Below are positions 1-8,952 of a DNA stretch of 19,672 bases, piece after piece. Each line of letters opens with the position of its first letter. Within the stretch, counting starts at the first letter, position 1. Source of the DNA: Candidatus Zhuqueibacterota bacterium (GTDB lineage: Bacteria > SM23-31); NCBI GenBank assembly GCA_022562855.1, contig JADFON010000003.1, positions 1-19,672 of the forward strand. The letters run 5' to 3'. The notes beneath the pieces are model-generated. The model worked only from the letters and a program-made list of their open reading frames with translations, was not told the DNA's origin and did not search any database. Both the position numbers and the translations under genes were made by a program.

Positions 1-397
1 GAAAGCTCAAAGCCTTTTCAGAGTATTTAAAATTCTGATAATCAGCGGTCGGGATGTTGTATTTCTTCATCAAGTTCTTTGCGAACAATTTGCTGCCTTC
101 GATTTGTGCGGCTTTTTTTGTCGGTCCGAAAATCCTGAGCCCTTTCTCCTGAAACCTATCCACGATTCCCTCAACCAGCGGAACTTCAGGACCAACAACG
201 GTCAAATCAATTTTTTTTGATTCTGCTAATTTCAATAAACCATCTATATCTTCCTCCGGCACAGGAAAACAGTTTACGATTTCCATAATTCCGCCATTTC
301 CCGGGGCGCATATTACTTCGCTTACTTTTCGGGATTGTTTTATTTTCCAAACAAGCGCATGTTCGCGTCCGCCGCCTCCGATTACCAGTATTTTCAT
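1..397 (-). CDS. purD: Phosphoribosylamine--glycine ligase, N-terminal part (window edge)
   Basis: GAR synthetase joins phosphoribosylamine and glycine using ATP, the second step of de novo purine synthesis, in the cytoplasm. Only about the first 132 codons are here; the gene runs off the left edge. The translation starts MKILVIGGGGREHALVWKI, the usual PurD N-terminus with its glycine-rich loop. It continues with an APGNGG segment and a VVGPEVPLVEGIVD segment, both typical of the PurD N domain, and enters the linker to the ATP-grasp part (GPTKKAAQIEGSKLFAK). The ATG at 397-395 lies 18 bases after the uvrB stop, so it is probably cotranscribed with uvrB. No defect is seen in the visible part. 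Confidence 0.95.
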   Translation of the reverse strand, partial: MKILVIGGGGREHALVWKIKQSRKVSEVICAPGNGGIMEIVNCFPVPEEDIDGLLKLAESKKIDLTVVGPEVPLVEGIVDRFQEKGLRIFGPTKKAAQIEGSKLFAKNLMKKYNIPTADYQNFKYSEKALSF

Positions 398-415
398 AAT
401 TTCATCATCAGGGTT

Positions 416-2416
416 TTAATTTTTGTTCTTAAATTTCGGGTCATTTTTTAGAAAGCCGATTTCATCGCGAATCTCGGCAGCTCTTTCAAACGCGAGATTC
501 CTGGAAGCTTTTATCATTTCACTTTCGAGCTGCTCGATAATTTCTTCCTTTTCCATTTCAGAGGAATATTTTCTTTCACTTTTTTCACGAACAGCATATT
601 GAGCCCTCTCATCTGCAATAGAAGTAGAAATCAAAACTTCATTCACCGATTTATATATTGTTTCGGGCGTAATATTGTGCTCTTCATTGTGCTCTCTCTG
701 GATTTTACGCCGCCTGTCCGTTACGTCCATCAGTTTCTGCATGGATTTTGTGATCACATCCGCATACAAGATGACTGTGCCGCGAATATTTCTTGCAGCT
801 CTTCCGGCAGTCTGAAGCAGAGACCTTTCCGATCTGAGAAAACCTTCCTTATCAGCGTCAAGAATTGCGACAAGCGAAACTTCCGGTAAATCAAGCCCCT
901 CGCGCAAGAGATTTATCCCAACAAGTACATCGAACTCCCCAAGCCGTAATTCCCGCAAAATCTCCACTCTTTCCAGGGTGCCGATTTCAGAATGCATGTA
1001 CCTGACCCTTATCCCCAACGAAGAAAGATAATCTGCAAGGTCTTCCGACATTCTTTTTGTAAGGGTTGTGACCAATACCCGCTCTTTTCGGTCTGTAGTC
1101 TTTTTAATTTCTTCAATAAGATCGTCTATTTGTCCTGTTACCGGACGTATATAAATTTTAGGGTCGATTAATCCCGTAGGTCGAATGACCTGCTCCACAT
1201 AAACCCCATTTGTTTTCTCAAGCTCAAAATCTCCGGGTGTTGCCGAAACAAAAACAGCCTGATTTATAAGCGATAAAAATTCGTCGAAGTGCAATGGACG
1301 ATTATCCAGCGCCGAAGGGAGACGAAAACCAAATTCAACCAGGGTTTTCTTACGGGATTTGTCACCTTCATACATCCCCCTAACCTGCGGAAGAGTTGCA
1401 TGCGACTCATCGATTATAGTGATATAATCCTTTGGGAAGTAATCAATAAGTGTGTATGGGCGCTCTCCTTTTTTTCTTCCTGTTAAATGCCTTGAATAGT
1501 TTTCGATTCCGCTGCAATATCCAAGCTCCTCCATCATTTCAATATCATAATGTGTCCTCTGTTCAAGTCTTTGCGCCTCAAGCAACTTGTTTTCTGACCT
1601 GAATATAGAAAGCTGTTCTTCAAGCTCTACTTTAATCTTTTCTATAGCCTTTGTAATTTTTGGGATAGTAGTGACAAAATGTCTCGCAGGATATATAAAC
1701 GCCTTGTCCTTGTCTTTAATCTTCTCTCCCGTTAAGGCATCGATTTCCGATATTCGCTCGATTTCTGTGTCAAATAGTTCAACCCTGATTCCGGTATCCG
1801 TGTAGGACGGAAATATTTCTATGACATCGCCTCTTACACGAAAAGTCCCCCGGTGAAAATCCAGGTCATTCCTGACGTACAGAATGTCAACGAGACTTTC
1901 CATTATCTTCCTGCGTTCGATACGCTGTCCTTTTTCGAGCCGGATATGCAGGTTAGCATAATCTTCCGGTGATCCGAGACCGTATATACATGACACCGAC
2001 GACACTATGATTACATCTTTTCTTTCAAGCAGGGCGCTGGTCGATCTTAACCGTAATTTGTCGATTTCTTCGTTTATGGATGTGTCTTTTTCTATATACA
2101 GGTCCTGGATGGGAACATATGCTTCCGGCTGATAGTAGTCGTAATAACTGACAAAATATTCTACGGCATTATCCGGAAAGTAATTTTTGAATTCGCCGTA
2201 AAGTTGTGCGGCTAACGTTTTATTATGCGAAATAACAAGCACCGGTATCCCGATATTTTGAATAAAATTCGCCATCGTAAACGTTTTTCCCGAGCCGGTA
2301 ACACCCAAGAGAGTTTGATACTTCAACCCTTTTTTCAGCCCATCGGTAATCTCCGCAATGGCTTTCGGCTGGTCTCCCGTGGGCAAATAATTCGATTTCA
2401 GGTTAAAAACGGACAT
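416..2416 (-). CDS. uvrB: Excinuclease ABC subunit B
   Basis: UvrB is the damage-verifying helicase-like subunit of nucleotide excision repair; it works with UvrA and UvrC on DNA in the cytoplasm. The protein is 666 residues from the ATG at 2416, normal for the family. Visible motifs are Walker A GVTGSGKT (about 38-45), the aromatic beta-hairpin region [12 protein letters not shown] (about 91-102), the DESH box (about 336-339), [13 protein letters not shown] (about 505-517), QTAGRAARN (about 535-543), and a C-terminal UVR motif that contacts UvrC (about 625-657). An in-frame TTG at 2428 would add four residues, but [16 protein letters not shown] is the usual UvrB beginning and neither start has a clear Shine-Dalgarno. 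It is separated from rfaE2 by about 150 bp, so it may have its own promoter. Confidence 0.98.
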   Translation of the reverse strand: MSVFNLKSNYLPTGDQPKAIAEITDGLKKGLKYQTLLGVTGSGKTFTMANFIQNIGIPVLVISHNKTLAAQLYGEFKNYFPDNAVEYFVSYYDYYQPEAYVPIQDLYIEKDTSINEEIDKLRLRSTSALLERKDVIIVSSVSCIYGLGSPEDYANLHIRLEKGQRIERRKIMESLVDILYVRNDLDFHRGTFRVRGDVIEIFPSYTDTGIRVELFDTEIERISEIDALTGEKIKDKDKAFIYPARHFVTTIPKITKAIEKIKVELEEQLSIFRSENKLLEAQRLEQRTHYDIEMMEELGYCSGIENYSRHLTGRKKGERPYTLIDYFPKDYITIIDESHATLPQVRGMYEGDKSRKKTLVEFGFRLPSALDNRPLHFDEFLSLINQAVFVSATPGDFELEKTNGVYVEQVIRPTGLIDPKIYIRPVTGQIDDLIEEIKKTTDRKERVLVTTLTKRMSEDLADYLSSLGIRVRYMHSEIGTLERVEILRELRLGEFDVLVGINLLREGLDLPEVSLVAILDADKEGFLRSERSLLQTAGRAARNIRGTVILYADVITKSMQKLMDVTDRRRKIQREHNEEHNITPETIYKSVNEVLISTSIADERAQYAVREKSERKYSSEMEKEEIIEQLESEMIKASRNLAFERAAEIRDEIGFLKNDPKFKNKN

Positions 2417-2567
2417 ATTATGTTTCAAAGTATAAGTTTATTTTCCCTGGACAAATTTTATTTTATTTTTTATTTATCATACATAAATCGCATTGGTTAT
2501 TATCCATGGCGCCTCAATCAATCACTTGTTCATACGGACAAAATTATGCAAACCTTCAAATTCAATT

Positions 2568-3041
2568 TCATGTGGGCAGGTCCTTTATCCGTTTTATGAT
2601 ATCCGTTGTGGATTTACCTTTTACCATCGGGATTTGAATAACTTTGCCGCCTGCGGCTATGACTGTGTCAGAACCTACAATGGTCTCAACCGAGTATTCT
2701 CCACCCTTTACCAATACATCAGGTTGAATTTCCGATATTAAATTCTTTGGCGTATCTTCATCAAACAAACACACCGCATCAACAAATTCGAATGACGCTA
2801 AAATAATTGCCCTGTCATTTTCTTCCATTACCGGGCGTCCTGTGCCTTTTAATTTTTTTATGGACAAATCCGTATTCAATCCAACAATAAGGATATCGCC
2901 TAATTTTGCCGCTTCACTCAAGTTTTCAATATGTCCCCGGTGAATGATATCAAAGCACCCATTCGTAAAAACGACCGTTTTACCCGAACGCTTTGCTTCC
3001 CGGCAAAAATCAGCGACCTCTTTTCGTGATAAAACGTTCAT
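2568..3041 (-). CDS. rfaE2: D-glycero-beta-D-manno-heptose 1-phosphate adenylyltransferase
   Basis: This cytidylyltransferase-fold enzyme transfers AMP from ATP to heptose 1-phosphate, giving ADP-heptose for the lipopolysaccharide inner core. At 157 residues it is a stand-alone version of the C-terminal domain of E. coli HldE. Evidence is the nucleotidyltransferase signature TNGCFDIIHRGH (about 26-37, with the HxGH box at 34-37), LIVGLNTDLSIKKLKG, NDRAIILASFEFVD, and the late KGKSTTDII motif. It lies 36 bp after rfaE1, so the two halves of HldE are separate but adjacent genes, as in many non-enterobacterial diderms. The upstream sequence has only a weak ribosome site (CAGGG close to the ATG). 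Confidence 0.93.
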   Translation of the reverse strand: MNVLSRKEVADFCREAKRSGKTVVFTNGCFDIIHRGHIENLSEAAKLGDILIVGLNTDLSIKKLKGTGRPVMEENDRAIILASFEFVDAVCLFDEDTPKNLISEIQPDVLVKGGEYSVETIVGSDTVIAAGGKVIQIPMVKGKSTTDIIKRIKDLPT

Positions 3042-3077
3042 CCCTGTTCTTCAGACAATTCAGTGAAAATTACCCGG

Positions 3078-4088
3078 TTATTTTTTGGTCTTCCCGGTTT
3101 TGTTTATTTCGAATGAACTCGACAATTTTTCTGAAGTGATAGGTACAATCCCTATTTCACCGCATACTACTCCTGCAGCATGATTTGAAATCGTCGCCGC
3201 TTCAAGAATATCCCCACCCGCTGACAATATCATGGTTAAGGTGCTTATGACCGTATCACCTGCGCCCGAGACATCGTGGATGATTCTTGCTTTTGTTTCA
3301 ACTTTATTCTCCGAATAATTTTTTGAAAAGAGAGACATCCCCTCGGAACCACGGGTTATCAGCACATTGTCACATTGCAGCCGCTCAAGCAAGAGTTTTC
3401 CAGCTATCGAAACGCGTTCATCCGAATCCAAGGAAAAACCAAGAGCGTTTTGTGTTTCGACGATATTCGGTTTGAAAAGGGTAACATTTGTGTATTCGAA
3501 AAAATTATTAAACTTTGGATCAACGGTAATCGGGCAATCGTGATTAAGCGCAAGTTCAATTAGATTCTTAATAAAGGATTTGGTTAAAAATCCCTTATTA
3601 TAATCCTGTATAATAATTCCGTCAATATCTTCGATTGATTTCTCAAGCAACTTAAAAAGTCTATCACTTAAATGTTGAGAAATATCCTCGGTTGATTCGA
3701 AGTCCGCGCGAACCACATGCTGGTCATCTGCGATTATCCTCGTTTTCAGGGTTGTGGGTCTGCCATGATCAACGAGAACACCCTGATTATTGAAACCCTT
3801 ATCGATCATAAGTTTTTTCAGGTCTTTGCCTGAATGGTCGTCACCGACTATGCCAAACAATAAGGGTTCTCCTCCCAGGCTTTTTATATTATTCGCTACG
3901 TTTGCAGCGCCTCCAAGTTGAATCGATTCCTTATTAACTTCAACTACGGGCACCGGAGCTTCGGGGGAAATACGGACCACTTTCCCCCAGATATACCGGT
4001 CAAGCATTATGTCACCCATTACAGCAATGGATTTACCTTTGCATCTGTTCAGAAGCTCGTTTAATCTTTTTTTATTGATAGATTTCAT
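3078..4088 (-). CDS. rfaE1: D-glycero-beta-D-manno-heptose-7-phosphate kinase
   Basis: A PfkB/ribokinase-family sugar kinase of 336 residues that phosphorylates heptose 7-phosphate at C1, the step before dephosphorylation and adenylylation to ADP-heptose. The N-terminus has GDIMLDRYIWG (about 25-35) and the first PfkB signature LGGAANVANNIKSLGG (about 58-73). The second signature DVSGAGDTV is at about 272-280, with the catalytic base Asp278 in GAGD. The protein matches the N-terminal half of HldE. It follows bshA by 45 bp and precedes rfaE2 by 36 bp, consistent with one transcript. A GmhA isomerase and GmhB phosphatase are not in this window. Confidence 0.93.
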   Translation of the reverse strand: MKSINKKRLNELLNRCKGKSIAVMGDIMLDRYIWGKVVRISPEAPVPVVEVNKESIQLGGAANVANNIKSLGGEPLLFGIVGDDHSGKDLKKLMIDKGFNNQGVLVDHGRPTTLKTRIIADDQHVVRADFESTEDISQHLSDRLFKLLEKSIEDIDGIIIQDYNKGFLTKSFIKNLIELALNHDCPITVDPKFNNFFEYTNVTLFKPNIVETQNALGFSLDSDERVSIAGKLLLERLQCDNVLITRGSEGMSLFSKNYSENKVETKARIIHDVSGAGDTVISTLTMILSAGGDILEAATISNHAAGVVCGEIGIVPITSEKLSSSFEINKTGKTKK

Positions 4089-4133
4089 GTATCGATCCCA
4101 AACTATGAATATTCACTTCAACTATTTCAAAAA

Positions 4134-5255
4134 TCACCTGTCAAGCACTTCCCTGTAATATTTTTCGTACTGAGGGATAATTTTTTTTGCGTCAAATTTG
4201 TCACGCGCTCTTTTCATCCCGGATTTGGACATTTCATCCTGAAGTTTTTTATTCGATACTATCGTTTTGCCTGCGAGCGCAAACTCATCGATATCAAGAC
4301 CATCTAAGAGAAAACCCTGCTTTTCATTCTCGACTATTTCCGGTATACCGCCAACCCGCGTAGATAATACCGGTACGCCGCAACTCATCGCCTCAAGAAT
4401 TGTCAGCCCGAAACTTTCCGTTTTACTTGTGCAAATTACGAGATCCGAAATTGAAAGAAAATCCTGAATATCCGTTTGCTTTCCCAGAAACAATGTGTGG
4501 TCGCAAATATCCAAATCCCGGCACATTTTTTCTGCTTTCCCTCTTTCGGGTCCGTCACCAATCAACAATAGTTTTGATGGTATATCCTCACAGATTTTAG
4601 CGAATATTTCTATGATACTGTCAACTCGCTTCACAGGTCTGAAGTTAGAGATATGGATCATGATTTTTTCGCCGTCCGGGGCATACTTTTTTCTTAATTC
4701 GGAATTCGTCTTTCGGGTGAATTCCTGGGTATTGACAAAATTGTAAATTACCTTGATATCAATATTAATATCAAATGTCTTGTAAGTTTGTTCACTCAAG
4801 TAATTAGATACTGCAGTGACGCCATCGCTTTCATTAATTCCAAACTGTGTAACAGGCAGAAATTCAGGTTCGTTACCAACCACCGTTATGTCTGTTCCAT
4901 GTAATGTAGTAATTATTTTAAATGGTCTTTTTGTTATCTGCCGTGCAAGATAGGCGCTTATCGAATGGGGAATCGCATAGTGAACGTGCAGTATATCGAG
5001 CTCCTGATAAGTGATTACTTCGCTCATTTTTGCAGCCAGATTTAACGCATAAGACTGTTGGTACTCAAATAGTGGATAATTTATTACTTTGACTTCATGA
5101 AAGAAAAATTTTCCTCTAAAACTGCGCAGGCGAAAGGGTAGATCAGACGAGATAAAATGAATTTCATGACCTCGTTTTGTCAAGAACATTCCAAGTTCGG
5201 TCGCAACTACTCCACTGCCTCCGTAGGTGGGGTAACAGGTAATTCCAATTCGCAT
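4134..5255 (-). CDS. bshA: N-acetyl-alpha-D-glucosaminyl L-malate synthase (bacillithiol)
   Basis: A GT4-family (GT-B fold) glycosyltransferase of 373 residues. BshA transfers GlcNAc from UDP-GlcNAc to L-malate, the first step of bacillithiol synthesis. The N-terminus MRIGITCYPTYGGSGVVATE and the following ELGMFLTKRGHEIHFISSDLPFRL are close to the known BshA pattern, which separates it from general GT4 enzymes. Also seen are HYAIPHSISAYLA (about 92-104), LHGTDITVVGNEP (about 118-130), the nucleotide-sugar site NFRPVKR (about 204-210), and the EX7E motif E280-SFGLTIL-E288. A good ribosome site (AAGGA at 5262-5266) precedes the ATG. It starts 20 bp after cheA-like. BshB and BshC, needed to finish bacillithiol, are not in the window. 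Confidence 0.92.
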   Translation of the reverse strand: MRIGITCYPTYGGSGVVATELGMFLTKRGHEIHFISSDLPFRLRSFRGKFFFHEVKVINYPLFEYQQSYALNLAAKMSEVITYQELDILHVHYAIPHSISAYLARQITKRPFKIITTLHGTDITVVGNEPEFLPVTQFGINESDGVTAVSNYLSEQTYKTFDINIDIKVIYNFVNTQEFTRKTNSELRKKYAPDGEKIMIHISNFRPVKRVDSIIEIFAKICEDIPSKLLLIGDGPERGKAEKMCRDLDICDHTLFLGKQTDIQDFLSISDLVICTSKTESFGLTILEAMSCGVPVLSTRVGGIPEIVENEKQGFLLDGLDIDEFALAGKTIVSNKKLQDEMSKSGMKRARDKFDAKKIIPQYEKYYREVLDR

Positions 5256-5275
5256 TATTCGTCCTTTTCTATAGA

Positions 5276-7615
5276 TTAGTTTTTCTCAATTCTCACCAAA
5301 TCCGGAATCAACGACTTATATTCGCCCTCTTTTACGACCGGAAGGATAGCGGATTCATCTATAACGGATATTGAATTTATTTTGTCGGGTATTAATATAC
5401 TGCTGTGACCATGAATTTTTAATTTAACTACAGCTTCCGGTTTCTTTTCTCCCGATATAAACCCGGGCGTTTCGATTTCGTTTTTTTCTTTTAACCATGC
5501 TTTCCGACCGGAGACAAAAAGAACGGTGTCAAAAGATCCCTCAAGTTGTCTCGCAATCTTTTCATCATTGATGTTACACACCTTGTCCACAGAGTCAACG
5601 GGAATACCGTAATTATCTTCCGCATTGGAAAACCGGAGAAACACTTTTTCCGATTTCTCAGTTTGACTTTCCTCATCATCGCTGTTTTCACTCCAGCCAA
5701 GATTAGACGGGGTATCACCGGTATTGTCACTTAAATCCCAAATATTTCTGATGCCTTTTTCCGATTTAACTTTGTTGCTATGTTCTATGATACCCGAAGG
5801 ATCAAGAACATATGCGAGGTTTCCATCAGAAAGAATAGATATGCCGGAAACATAAGCGGAATTTCTAACGATATCAGCGCCGGGTTTTATGATAATGTTT
5901 CTCAGATCAAAGCATTCATCAATTTCTACCGCCGTTTTTTTGTTTCCAACGGAAAGTATGACAAAATAGCGTCTATGGTCAATTTGTGCATTATTCTCTA
6001 TCGAGAAATATTTGCCGAGATACGCATAAGGAATGAGTTCTTTTCCAACTTTGACTGCATCGATATCTTCCACCGGACTTGCAATTTCAGGATTAATTTG
6101 CATTACCTTTTCTATGGCGATAGAGGGAATGAAGAAGTAAAATGTACTAACCCGGCAAAAAACCGCCTGGATTGACGCGAGGGAAATCGGTATTGTCAGG
6201 CTGAAACGCGTACCCAGCCCTTTTTTCGAATCAACAGATATTACACCGTTTATGTTTTCAATTTTTGATTTTACTATATCAAGACCGATTCCTCTTCCGG
6301 ATATTTGGGAAAGTTGGTTTTTTGTTGTAAATCCTTTCTGAAAAATAATGCTAATAATATCCGGCTCATCCATATTCGATAATATCTCATCTGTATAAAG
6401 CCCATTTTTCAACGCTGTCTGTCTCACTTTTTTAATATCGATACCACTTCCGTCATCTTCGATTTCCAGCACCATTTCGTTTCCCGCCGGTCTTGCAACA
6501 ATTTTTATAGTCCCGGATTCACGTTTACCGGCTGCCAATCTTTTGCGCGGTTCTTCTATACCGTGGTCGATTGCATTTCGTATCAAATGAATAACCGGAT
6601 CTTTAATTTCTTCGATGATCATTCTGTCAAGTTCTGTATTTTCTCCTTGAAAAGCGACACGTACTTTTTTACCTGTTTTTTCTGCAATATTTCTCACAGA
6701 TCGCTTGATCTGGCGAAAAAATTCGTTTATCGCGATCATTCTTGCATTTAATGCTTCATTATGCAAATTACTAATTAATTTGTTCGTTTCTTCAGTCCAC
6801 ACGCGGTTTTCACTTGAAAGATTTTGAAGCTCTTTTTCTATTTTTTCTATTGAAAGATTGAGATTTTTAAAATTTTTACTATACTCCGCATTTAATTGCT
6901 CTTTAGTCATGTTTGCACCGGCTATTCTCTCATTTCCATGTTCTAAAGATGATTTCAGGATTTTTAAGGATTTTAGGATTTTTATTAATTTATCATTCTG
7001 AATGTCGTCGAAATGCTTTCGAAGAATCATTTCCCCCGTTAGATTCACCATGGTATCAATCTTAGTCGATTTTAGCTTTACATACTCATTGTCTCTTAGG
7101 ATTTCGGTTTCCCCGGATACGTGGTCACCCGGGTCATAATCCAGTTCAATTATCGTATCTTTTTCATGAACGTTTTCAAGAGACGCCAATAATGCAAAAA
7201 GCTGTTCTTTTTCTTCATCTGCCGGTGATCGTTCTTTTATATTGACGGTCAATCGCTTAAATATTTCGAGCGATTTCAGCAATTTACCGACGAATTCCGG
7301 GGTGATTAAATCTGTGTTTTCAAGATACCTGGTGAATACCGATTCGAAGTTGTGCGCTAACGTACTCACAACATGAAATCCAAATGTACCTCCGGTTCCC
7401 TTTATTCCGTGAAATATCTGTAGAATTGAATTTATGGTTCTTTCCTTATCCGCAATCTCTTCAAGCTGAAAGAACAGGTCGCTCAATTCATCGAGCTTTT
7501 CAAAAATATCGTCAACGAAAGCTTCAAGGAGCTCTGATATTTCTTCTTCGGAAAGACCCTCAAAGGGATCGGATGCTTCTTCCGAAGATAGTATGTCAAT
7601 ATCGTCATTGTCCAT
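5276..7615 (-). CDS. cheA: CheA-type chemotaxis histidine kinase with extra C-terminal CheW-like domain
   Basis: A soluble sensor kinase that, with receptor and CheW, would autophosphorylate on its HPt domain. Numbering is from a GTG at 7624; the ATG at 7615, three codons in, is preferred because it is an ATG, although neither has a strong ribosome site. Domains: P1/HPt about 20-130, with phospho-acceptor H72 in FHGIKGTGGTFGF; an acidic linker; a helical P3 dimer region about 181-335; and P4 HATPase about 335-480 (N box HLIRNAIDHG, DDGSGID, F-box FQKGFTTK, GRGIGLDIV, GLGTRFSL). P5 CheW-like follows at about 481-612, then an acidic linker, then a second divergent CheW-like segment at about 658-782 (VFLRFSNAEDNYGIPVDSVDKV). 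No recognisable P2 and no receiver domain are seen. The gene sits 14 bp after the chemoreceptor gene. Confidence 0.9.
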   Translation of the reverse strand: MDNDDIDILSSEEASDPFEGLSEEEISELLEAFVDDIFEKLDELSDLFFQLEEIADKERTINSILQIFHGIKGTGGTFGFHVVSTLAHNFESVFTRYLENTDLITPEFVGKLLKSLEIFKRLTVNIKERSPADEEKEQLFALLASLENVHEKDTIIELDYDPGDHVSGETEILRDNEYVKLKSTKIDTMVNLTGEMILRKHFDDIQNDKLIKILKSLKILKSSLEHGNERIAGANMTKEQLNAEYSKNFKNLNLSIEKIEKELQNLSSENRVWTEETNKLISNLHNEALNARMIAINEFFRQIKRSVRNIAEKTGKKVRVAFQGENTELDRMIIEEIKDPVIHLIRNAIDHGIEEPRKRLAAGKRESGTIKIVARPAGNEMVLEIEDDGSGIDIKKVRQTALKNGLYTDEILSNMDEPDIISIIFQKGFTTKNQLSQISGRGIGLDIVKSKIENINGVISVDSKKGLGTRFSLTIPISLASIQAVFCRVSTFYFFIPSIAIEKVMQINPEIASPVEDIDAVKVGKELIPYAYLGKYFSIENNAQIDHRRYFVILSVGNKKTAVEIDECFDLRNIIIKPGADIVRNSAYVSGISILSDGNLAYVLDPSGIIEHSNKVKSEKGIRNIWDLSDNTGDTPSNLGWSENSDDEESQTEKSEKVFLRFSNAEDNYGIPVDSVDKVCNINDEKIARQLEGSFDTVLFVSGRKAWLKEKNEIETPGFISGEKKPEAVVKLKIHGHSSILIPDKINSISVIDESAILPVVKEGEYKSLIPDLVRIEKN

Positions 7616-7629
7616 AAGTATCACTTTTT

Positions 7630-8916
7630 TCAGGACATTTCTTTCATTTGTTCCGACAACTGGTGAAGCCGTTCACTCGACTCGACGGTTGCCCGGATAT
7701 TATCGGCAGTTTTTTTCATATTTACATTTATAACACTTACCGATTTGTCAATCTCTTCGGTTGCAAGATTTTGATCAACTACAGATTTACTTATATTCTT
7801 GACCAGAACTACCGCCTGGTCGGAAAATTCAGCCATTTCTCTTACAGAATTCTGGATGTCATGTATTAACATTCCGATATTATCGGTAAATCCGCGGGTG
7901 TTTTCCGCTAATTTTCTTATTTCCGAAGCTACCGCCGAAAAGCCCTTACCTTGCTCGCCGGCACGGGCTGCTTCTATAGCCGCGTTTAGAGAAAGAATAT
8001 TAATTTGGGTTGTAATTTCTTCAATAGTGGAGGATATCTTGTCAATCTGTTGAGCCTTTTGCTGCATATCCGTCATCCTCTCTGCGGTATTTGCCATCTG
8101 TTCGGATACATTATGGGCATCGTTTGCCATTTCTCCGGCGGTTCTTGAAAGTTCGGATATAGTTGTTGCCGTTTTGTCAATCGAGGCGGACTGCTCTAAA
8201 AAGGTCTCTTCCTCCTTGTTTGCAGTTTCGAGGATGTCTTTCGAGGCTTTATGAAGATCTTCCGATATTCCGGTTATTTTATTTTTTATCTTGTGAGCAA
8301 TAAAGAAGGCGAGCAGAATACTGATCAATATCACCCCCGCAAATACTATAAACACAAGCCGGTAATTCTTGCTCATAATTTCGGGTATGACATTTACCTC
8401 GTTTATCAACTCCTTCTGTGTTATTATCGATTGTATCGTCAATAATTCCAGAGTCACCCTGCCAATCAAATTAACCTGCTCCACAAATGATTTAACGCTT
8501 TCTCCGCCACCGGCTTTTGTTCCCGTATTGTATCCCTTTTCGGTATGAGTTTTTAATTCACCAAGATTTGTGAATAAATTTTCGATATTGCCGGATATAA
8601 GCTGAGCTATCTGAGCAGGAGCAGATTTTTGAATCTCTTCCAGGTTATTAGCCATAAGCTGAATATTGTCTATAAATATCCGAAGATTTTCAGCAGTGGG
8701 ATTTTCAAATAGCTGAGTATGAGAGTTGTTTAGCCACGTCAAGTCTATTTGAAGTTTGCGAACTCTCTGACCCTCCTCGATTAACCCCGCCAAGTCATTA
8801 GAGATTTCTTTTAATTCATCTTCGCTCGTCCAGCTAAAAAATCCGAACCAAAGGACCATAAGGACAATAACCAGGGAGAATCCCCCAAAAATTGCCCGGT
8901 TAATCTTGAATTTCAT
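7630..8916 (-). CDS. Methyl-accepting chemotaxis protein (transmembrane receptor)
   Basis: An inner-membrane chemoreceptor. Numbered from the ATG at 8940 (436 residues), TM1 is about 18-37, the periplasmic part about 38-192 is mostly helical and likely a four-helix bundle, and TM2 is about 194-215. The cytoplasmic part carries the conserved hairpin tip NILSLNAAIEAARAGEQGKG followed by FSAVASEIRKLAEN. About 113 residues lie between TM2 and the tip, and about 107 after it. The signalling coiled coil therefore seems to start at the membrane, without a normal HAMP domain. There is no CheR-binding C-terminal pentapeptide. The start at 8916 is chosen because AAGGA lies six bases before it; the ATG at 8940 has no ribosome site. 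The ligand is unknown. Confidence 0.92.
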   Translation of the reverse strand: MKFKINRAIFGGFSLVIVLMVLWFGFFSWTSEDELKEISNDLAGLIEEGQRVRKLQIDLTWLNNSHTQLFENPTAENLRIFIDNIQLMANNLEEIQKSAPAQIAQLISGNIENLFTNLGELKTHTEKGYNTGTKAGGGESVKSFVEQVNLIGRVTLELLTIQSIITQKELINEVNVIPEIMSKNYRLVFIVFAGVILISILLAFFIAHKIKNKITGISEDLHKASKDILETANKEEETFLEQSASIDKTATTISELSRTAGEMANDAHNVSEQMANTAERMTDMQQKAQQIDKISSTIEEITTQINILSLNAAIEAARAGEQGKGFSAVASEIRKLAENTRGFTDNIGMLIHDIQNSVREMAEFSDQAVVLVKNISKSVVDQNLATEEIDKSVSVINVNMKKTADNIRATVESSERLHQLSEQMKEMS

Positions 8917-8922
8917 AAGTAA

Positions 8923-8927
8923 TCCTT
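8923..8927 (-). promoter_or_regulatory. Ribosome binding site deciding the chemoreceptor start
   Basis: The minus strand reads AAGGA here, six bases before the ATG at 8916. The ATG eight codons upstream (8940) is preceded only by AT-rich sequence with no purine-rich site. This favours translation from 8916, which begins MKFKINRAIFGGFS, directly before TM1. Confidence 0.6.
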
Positions 8928-8952
8928 TTTTGTTATTCATATCATAAATCGA

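Noticed and set aside
2463-2507. A 14-codon minus-strand frame (MDNNQCDLCMINKK) with a CxxC pair between rfaE2 and uvrB
   Set aside because: It has a GAGG near the ATG but is too short and AT-rich to be distinguished from chance without conservation data.
2416-2567. A promoter for uvrB, including a Bacteroidota-like TTTG pattern near the start
   Set aside because: The TATACTTTG near the ATG does not match TAnnTTTG exactly, and no good -35/-10 pair stands out, so no promoter is annotated.
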